Source: Verrucomicrobiota bacterium (lineage in GTDB: Bacteria > Verrucomicrobiota > Verrucomicrobiia > Limisphaerales > UBA1096). Taken from it: 9,387 bases of DNA. The DNA is taken from NCBI GenBank assembly GCA_003972865.1, contig QOAX01000097.1, positions 1-9,387 of the forward strand, read 5' to 3'. Positions 6,369 through 9,387 of the stretch are shown here, one piece after another (position 1 is the stretch's first letter; every line of letters starts with the position of its first letter). Below the pieces are notes generated by a model. That model did no database searches. It had not been told where the DNA came from and saw nothing but the letters and a program-made list of their open reading frames with translations. The position numbers were made by a program, and so were the translations under genes.

Positions 6369-7085
6369 ATGAAGGGTTCTGTGACTTTTTTGGCGGTGAC
6401 AATGGTGCTGATGGGTTGCGGCGGCGGAGACGCTCCCCCGGCGGAACAGGCTTCGACGGAAACGTCCAAGTCGGCCCTGCCAGACAATGTTACGGTCACG
6501 CCGGTAGCAAAGGTCGACCCGTCCAAAGAGGAGGCTCATCAGCCGGGGACACTGACGCTCGGCCAACCCTCCAAAGAGACCCAACCCGGGGTCGAGCCTG
6601 CCACAGAACCCACCCAGAAGCCGGCTCCCGCTGCCAACGCGCAGGGTAGCGGAGCCGCGACTCCGCAAGAGTCGGTCATTCCCGGCAAAGTCGAGGGCGA
6701 AGGTAATTTGACGAGGGAAAACGGCCAGTACCTCACAGGCGGTTCACCGTTCGAGGGGCAGTTTGTCGATTACCACGACAACGGCACAAAGTCAGTCGAG
6801 GGACAATTCGTCAACGGCAAACAGCAGGGCATCTGGACTTTTTATCACGAGAACGGGAAACTATTCCGGACGGGCAAATACGTCGACGGCCGAGCTGATG
6901 GTCAATGGGTGATTTGGCGCGAAGACGGCAGCAAGTGGTCGGAGCAAACCTACATCAACGGCCAGTTGAACGGAGTCGAGACGCGCTGGCATCCCAACGG
7001 CCAGAAGCAATCCGAGGCCACCTGGCAAGGTGGCAAGACGATCGAGAAACAGGAATGGGACGAGCAGGGCGTGCCCAGGCAATAG
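6369..7085 (+). CDS. Lipoprotein with MORN_2 / YwqK-type repeats
   Basis: The frame is open from 6156, but the ATG at 6369 gives a clear lipoprotein signal: MKGS, a hydrophobic stretch, and lipobox LMGC with Cys17 as the lipid-attachment residue. The protein has 238 residues. Residues 20-115 are a low-complexity linker rich in Pro, Thr, Glu and Ala. Residues 120-238 hold tandem repeats beginning at YHDNG (135), YHENG (159), WREDG (183), WHPNG (207) and a partial WDEQG (230). The period is 24 residues, with inner glycines and a GxWxxY/W edge. Such MORN_2 repeats form beta-hairpins and occur in YwqK-family 'antitoxin' annotations and cell-envelope proteins; the molecular role is unknown. It is first in a three-gene plus-strand run, 26 nt before the next gene. 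There is no toxin gene beside it, so I do not call it an antitoxin. Confidence 0.8.
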   Translation: MKGSVTFLAVTMVLMGCGGGDAPPAEQASTETSKSALPDNVTVTPVAKVDPSKEEAHQPGTLTLGQPSKETQPGVEPATEPTQKPAPAANAQGSGAATPQESVIPGKVEGEGNLTRENGQYLTGGSPFEGQFVDYHDNGTKSVEGQFVNGKQQGIWTFYHENGKLFRTGKYVDGRADGQWVIWREDGSKWSEQTYINGQLNGVETRWHPNGQKQSEATWQGGKTIEKQEWDEQGVPRQ

Positions 7086-7095
7086 CCGCGCTGCT

Positions 7096-7109
7096 GCTTG
7101 GCTCAAGGC
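7096..7109. repeat. Variant copy of the dispersed word (GCTTGGCTCAAGGC)
   Basis: Shares GCTTGGCTCA with the copy overlapping the citrate synthase stop and with 8727-8738. It starts 11 nt after the lipoprotein stop codon, in the short gap before the next gene. Confidence 0.45.
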
Positions 7110-7111
7110 CC

Positions 7112-7831
7112 ATGGGAGGAGCCGAACCGGAGGTGCAGCAAACACGCCGTGGCGCGCGACTAGTGCAAAACGGCTCGGTGCTGAGCGAGGTGCTGGCGAA
7201 ACCGGGAGCGACCGATAGCGTCTTTGATGTGTTGGCAGCTGCCATTCAAATTTTTTCGCCGGGAGATCGCGTGGGGATTCTTGGTTTCGCCGGCGGCGGA
7301 TTGATTGCGCCGCTTCGTGCGATGAGTGGCGATCACAATCTCAGCGGCGTGGATCTCGACCGCGCGGGCTACGAACTTTTTTGTGAGCTTAGTGGCGCGT
7401 GGCAGGGTGATGTTCAGTTTGTGCAAACGGATGCCGTCAAGTGGTTGCAGGCGCAGCGTGGGAAATTCGACCTGCTGCTGGAGGATCTTTCCGTTGGCCG
7501 CGATGGCGATGTGTTCAAGCCGGACGTTTCGATCGATACGCTGCCGCAGTTGATTCAATCAAAACTCAAGCCAGGCGGTGTCGCCGTTTTTAACCTGCTG
7601 CCGGCGGACGACCGGACGTGGGCTGAAATGGCGGCCAAAGTCTGCGCGCCGTTTGGGTTTGGAGTGCAGGTCTTGTTCGAGAACTATCACAACCGCGTGG
7701 TGGTGCTGGGCAACAAGGCGTTGCCGGCGACTCACGAGGTGTCGCAGTTGCTACGCGAGCCGCTGGCGGCGATTGGCTCGGAGATGGCAACCGACATCAG
7801 CGTGCGCTCGTTGCGCTTGGCCAAGCGATGA
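7112..7831 (+). CDS. Spermidine-synthase-like / class I methyltransferase-fold protein
   Basis: The protein has 239 residues from the ATG at 7112. An in-frame GTG at 7133, with GGGAGGA 12 nt before it, is a possible alternative start. The Rossmann core is recognisable: RVGILGFAGGG (53-63) as the nucleotide-binding glycine loop, GVDLD (79-83) with the acidic residue after strand 2, QTDAVKWL (105-112), FDLLLEDLSVG (119-129) as the strand-4 motif, and GGVAVFNLLP (155-164). This resembles spermidine-synthase-like proteins. However, the N-terminal beta-barrel of true SpeE is absent and the substrate residues cannot be assigned, so I claim no polyamine activity. An AdoMet-dependent methyltransferase is equally possible. 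Its TGA overlaps the start of the pilin-like gene (ATGA, 7828-7831), implying coupled translation. A 14-bp copy of the palindrome (7814-7827) forms its last codons (RLAKR). Confidence 0.68.
   Translation: MGGAEPEVQQTRRGARLVQNGSVLSEVLAKPGATDSVFDVLAAAIQIFSPGDRVGILGFAGGGLIAPLRAMSGDHNLSGVDLDRAGYELFCELSGAWQGDVQFVQTDAVKWLQAQRGKFDLLLEDLSVGRDGDVFKPDVSIDTLPQLIQSKLKPGGVAVFNLLPADDRTWAEMAAKVCAPFGFGVQVLFENYHNRVVVLGNKALPATHEVSQLLREPLAAIGSEMATDISVRSLRLAKR
7814..7827. repeat. Best copy of the dispersed palindrome (CGCTTGGCCAAGCG)
   Basis: A perfect 14-bp palindrome ending one base before the stop codon of the spermidine-synthase-like gene and directly abutting the start codon of the pilin-like gene. Confidence 0.65.
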
Positions 7832-8599
7832 AGAACCGATGTGACAGGGCATTTACGCTGATCGAGCTGCTGGTGGTCATCGCCGTCATCGCGCTCCTCG
7901 CCGGGATGCTGTTGCCGGCCTTGGCCAAGGCCAAGGCCAGGTCGCAGTCGATCAAGTGCGCCTCGATACATGCGACAGATCAGCCTTGCTGTGACAATGC
8001 ACGCCGACGAGCGCGAGGGCGCCTTGCCAATCGCCACGAACTTTGCCGAGCCCGAGTCGTCGCCGCACCGGGTCTGGGTGACGGCGCTCGCGCGGTTCAT
8101 TGGCAGCCGCGAGGTGTTCTTTTGCCCGTCGGCGAAAACGGCCAAGTTCGGCGGCGGCTGGGCCAACCGCAGCTGGCACCCGGTTGGATACAACGGGGCG
8201 ACGACGTTCGATCCGCGCGGAGTGGAGGGCGCATCCACGAAGCCCAAGTTGGTGGGCGTACCGGAGCCAAGCTTGGCCGTGCTGTTCGCCGATACGCCGA
8301 GTGGGCCAATCGAGAAAAAGTACCGGGGCTACGTATTTAGCCCGAAAAACGGCAAACGAAACTGACTTGATCCCCGGCGCTCGACGCCGCTGGTCTCCGA
8401 CCGCGACCTTGTGGCGGAGATGAGCAGCAAACAGCCCGGCCAACTCAAGCCGGTGTTGGCGCGGCACGGGGCCAACGGCGACGACTCGGGTCGCAGCAAC
8501 CTAGTGCTGGCTGACGGCCATGTGGAAGCCAAGACCGCCTCGTCGATCCTGCAACAGGATGCGGGCGCAAACCTGGTTTGGGATTTCGTGCGGGAGTGA
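7828..8599 (+). pseudogene. Type IV prepilin-like (type II secretion pseudopilin-like) gene, broken by a frameshift and an in-frame stop
   Basis: The start encodes a class III signal: MKNRCDRA, then FTLIELLVV with Glu at +5, a hydrophobic helix, and ALAKAKARSQSIKC. Such proteins are exported and processed by prepilin peptidase and are very numerous in Verrucomicrobiota. The normal sequence then needs a shift. At 7966-7969 there are four bases (ATAC) where an Asn codon is expected; the family pattern (MRQISLAVTMHADEREG) continues in the next frame from 7970. That frame meets a TGA at 8363-8365, then remains open and family-like (STPLVSDRDL, NLVLADGHVE) to the TGA at 8597-8599. Removing one base and reading through the TGA gives about 256 residues, the usual length. 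The start overlaps the upstream stop. A two-lesion pseudogene is most likely; sequencing or assembly error is possible. Confidence 0.8.
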
Positions 8600-8985
8600 G
8601 TGAAACGGGCCAGGCGCTTGGCCAATGGAAGGGCGGCCGGGTCAGTATTGCCGGACGTGCCCGTATTTGCTATTGCGGCGGGTTCGCGTCTCCTGAAACT
8701 TGGGCGTGTAGATCGTTTTGCTGTTGGCTTGGCTCAGGTATATGCCCATCAACCGCGAAGAGGACAGCGGCGGCCGGCGGGTGGACAGCAACCGGCTGCA
8801 GGCGGAAACAAATGTGTAAATAATTCTCCTCACGAGTCCAGCATAGCCAACGCCGAGAATGTAGTGCACGAACCGTGGCTTTCCAAATGAAATGTATTCA
8901 CAACGGTCAATTTTTATTCACAGCATCGGCCTATGGTGAATAACCGGTGGAAGAGCAGGGGAGCGGCCGGGGATAACCGCAACAA
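8600..8985. other. Intergenic region between convergent units, no convincing gene
   Basis: These 386 bp separate the pilin remnant from the deoC stop. A GTG-initiated plus-strand frame (8600-8890, 96 codons) and a GTG-initiated minus-strand frame (8642-8869, 75 codons) are open. Neither matches any family I know, and they overlap each other. The first part holds a degenerate copy of the 18-bp palindrome (8607-8624) and a CTTGGCTCA copy (8727-8738). The second part is more AT-rich and holds the DnaA-box-like cluster. Confidence 0.5.
8894..8943. promoter_or_regulatory. Cluster of three DnaA-box-like 9-mers, phased at 20-21 bp
   Basis: TTATTCACA at 8914-8922 matches the DnaA-box consensus TTATNCACA exactly. 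GTATTCACA at 8894-8902 has one mismatch in the same orientation, and TTATTCACC (minus strand, 8935-8943) has one mismatch in the opposite orientation. Start-to-start distances are 20 and 21 bp, about two helical turns. The last two boxes form an 8-bp inverted repeat (TTATTCAC/GTGAATAA). The region is AT-richer than its surroundings. Binding by DnaA is inference. Confidence 0.4.
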
Positions 8986-9387
8986 TCAACCCCCGACAAT
9001 TGTCACGCCGGAGGAAGTCCCAATGCGTGTTGCCCCGGCCTCGATCATTGCGAGCGCTGTTTCACGGTCGCGAATGCCACCGGACGCCTTGATGCCGGCT
9101 CGCTGGCCTACGGATTCCCGCATGAGTTGGATATGGTCGACGGTCGCACCGCCAGGGCTGAAGCCGGTACAGGTCTTGACGAAATGCGCCTCGGCCTCGA
9201 CCGACAGCTTGCAGGCCGTGGCGATCTGCTTGTCGTTGAAATAGCCGGTCTCGATGATGACTTTCACCCGTCGATCGTCGGCCGCCTCGATGACATCGCG
9301 GATCTCGCGGACGATGTACCGATGATCACCGTCGATGAACCGGCCAAGATTCATCACCATGTCGATCTCGTGCGCGCCGTTGTCCAC
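8986..9387 (-). CDS. deoC: Deoxyribose-phosphate aldolase, C-terminal part (partial)
   Basis: DeoC splits 2-deoxyribose 5-phosphate into glyceraldehyde 3-phosphate and acetaldehyde in deoxynucleoside catabolism. The frame enters from the right edge, so the N-terminus is missing; 133 residues are visible up to the TGA at 8988-8986. Class I aldolase motifs are clear in the visible fragment: GAHEIDMVMN (4-13) with the catalytic Asp9, VKVIIETG (41-48), HFVKTCTGF (68-76) with Schiff-base lysine Lys71, IKASGGIRD (99-107) with the second active-site lysine Lys100, and RIGTSSG near the end. The usual KTSTGF is KTCTGF here, a change also seen in some family members. The protein ends shortly after RIGTSSG, without the long C-terminal tail of the E. 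coli enzyme. It converges on the pilin remnant and is not in an operon with anything visible. Confidence 0.92.
   Translation of the reverse strand: MDNGAHEIDMVMNLGRFIDGDHRYIVREIRDVIEAADDRRVKVIIETGYFNDKQIATACKLSVEAEAHFVKTCTGFSPGGATVDHIQLMRESVGQRAGIKASGGIRDRETALAMIEAGATRIGTSSGVTIVGG

Noticed and set aside
6236..6526. N-terminal extension of the LuxE-like frame (97 extra residues)
   Set aside because: No LuxE similarity, antisense to the lipoprotein signal region, and the ATG at 6235 gives the normal family length.
6369..7085. Toxin-antitoxin system suggested by YwqK-type repeats
   Set aside because: The 'antitoxin' label for this repeat family is an annotation habit; the protein is a lipoprotein and no toxin gene lies next to it.
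6905..7111. N-terminal extension of the spermidine-synthase-like frame
   Set aside because: It overlaps the repeat domain of the lipoprotein in another frame and shows no family similarity.
8363..8365. Programmed TGA readthrough or recoding in the pilin-like gene
   Set aside because: A frameshift is also present in the same gene, and several intact genes here end in TGA, so TGA acts as a normal stop.
8642..8869. 75-codon minus-strand frame upstream-adjacent to the DnaA-box cluster
   Set aside because: GTG start without a well-placed ribosome-binding site, no family recognised, and overlapped by an equally open plus-strand frame.
8914..8943. Hairpin TTATTCAC/GTGAATAA as an intrinsic terminator
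   Set aside because: Neither strand has a T-tract after the 3' arm, and the loop is long; the 9-mers fit DnaA boxes better.
1..9387. CRISPR array, tRNA, rRNA, transposase or integrase
   Set aside because: No regularly spaced direct repeats, no cloverleaf or rRNA sequence, and no mobile-element protein were recognised on either strand.

Overview
The window looks like a chromosomal segment of a Verrucomicrobiota bacterium, or a close relative in the PVC group. The evidence is a type IV prepilin-like protein of the kind very abundant in that group, a sulfatase/HEAT-type tail next to a sialate O-acetylesterase, and generally high G+C coding sequence. The assignment is inference from gene content; there is no rRNA or other phylogenetic marker here.

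Left arm (1-2023, + strand): the C-terminal end of a HEAT-repeat protein, most likely the tail of a sulfatase, is followed 4 nt later by a secreted sialate O-acetylesterase (SASA/SGNH family). Together they suggest breakdown of sulfated or acetylated glycans. A perfect 7-bp stem at 2025-2043 sits between this operon and the converging minus-strand operon. It looks like a shared terminator.

Central operon (6235 down to 2069, - strand), in transcription order: a LuxE-like acyl-protein synthetase, a LuxC-like acyl-CoA/acyl-protein reductase (8-nt overlap with luxE), QueD (6-carboxytetrahydropterin synthase), a possible 36-codon ORF that exactly fills the gap, and a citrate synthase with an unusual 40-residue N-terminal extension. 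LuxE and LuxC together would reduce fatty acids to aldehydes. No luciferase (LuxAB) or LuxD gene is in the window, so this is a fatty-acid reductase outside a lux operon.

Right operon (6369-8599, + strand), divergent from luxE: a lipoprotein with four or five 24-residue MORN_2/YwqK-like repeats, a spermidine-synthase-like Rossmann protein without the usual N-terminal domain, and a type IV prepilin-like gene. The prepilin gene is broken by one frameshift and one in-frame TGA. The last 400 bases hold the C-terminal part of deoxyribose-phosphate aldolase (deoC, - strand), which runs off the right edge. Between the two converging units (8600-8985) there is no convincing gene, but there is a compact phased cluster of three DnaA-box-like 9-mers.

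Across the whole window the palindromic word TTGGCCAA, often extended to CGCTTGGCCAAGCG, recurs far more often than expected. A sister word, CTTGGCTCA, occurs three times. Several copies sit on or just after stop codons. This is the strongest signal that the genes do not explain, and it resembles a highly iterated palindrome (HIP1-like) or uptake-type dispersed sequence.
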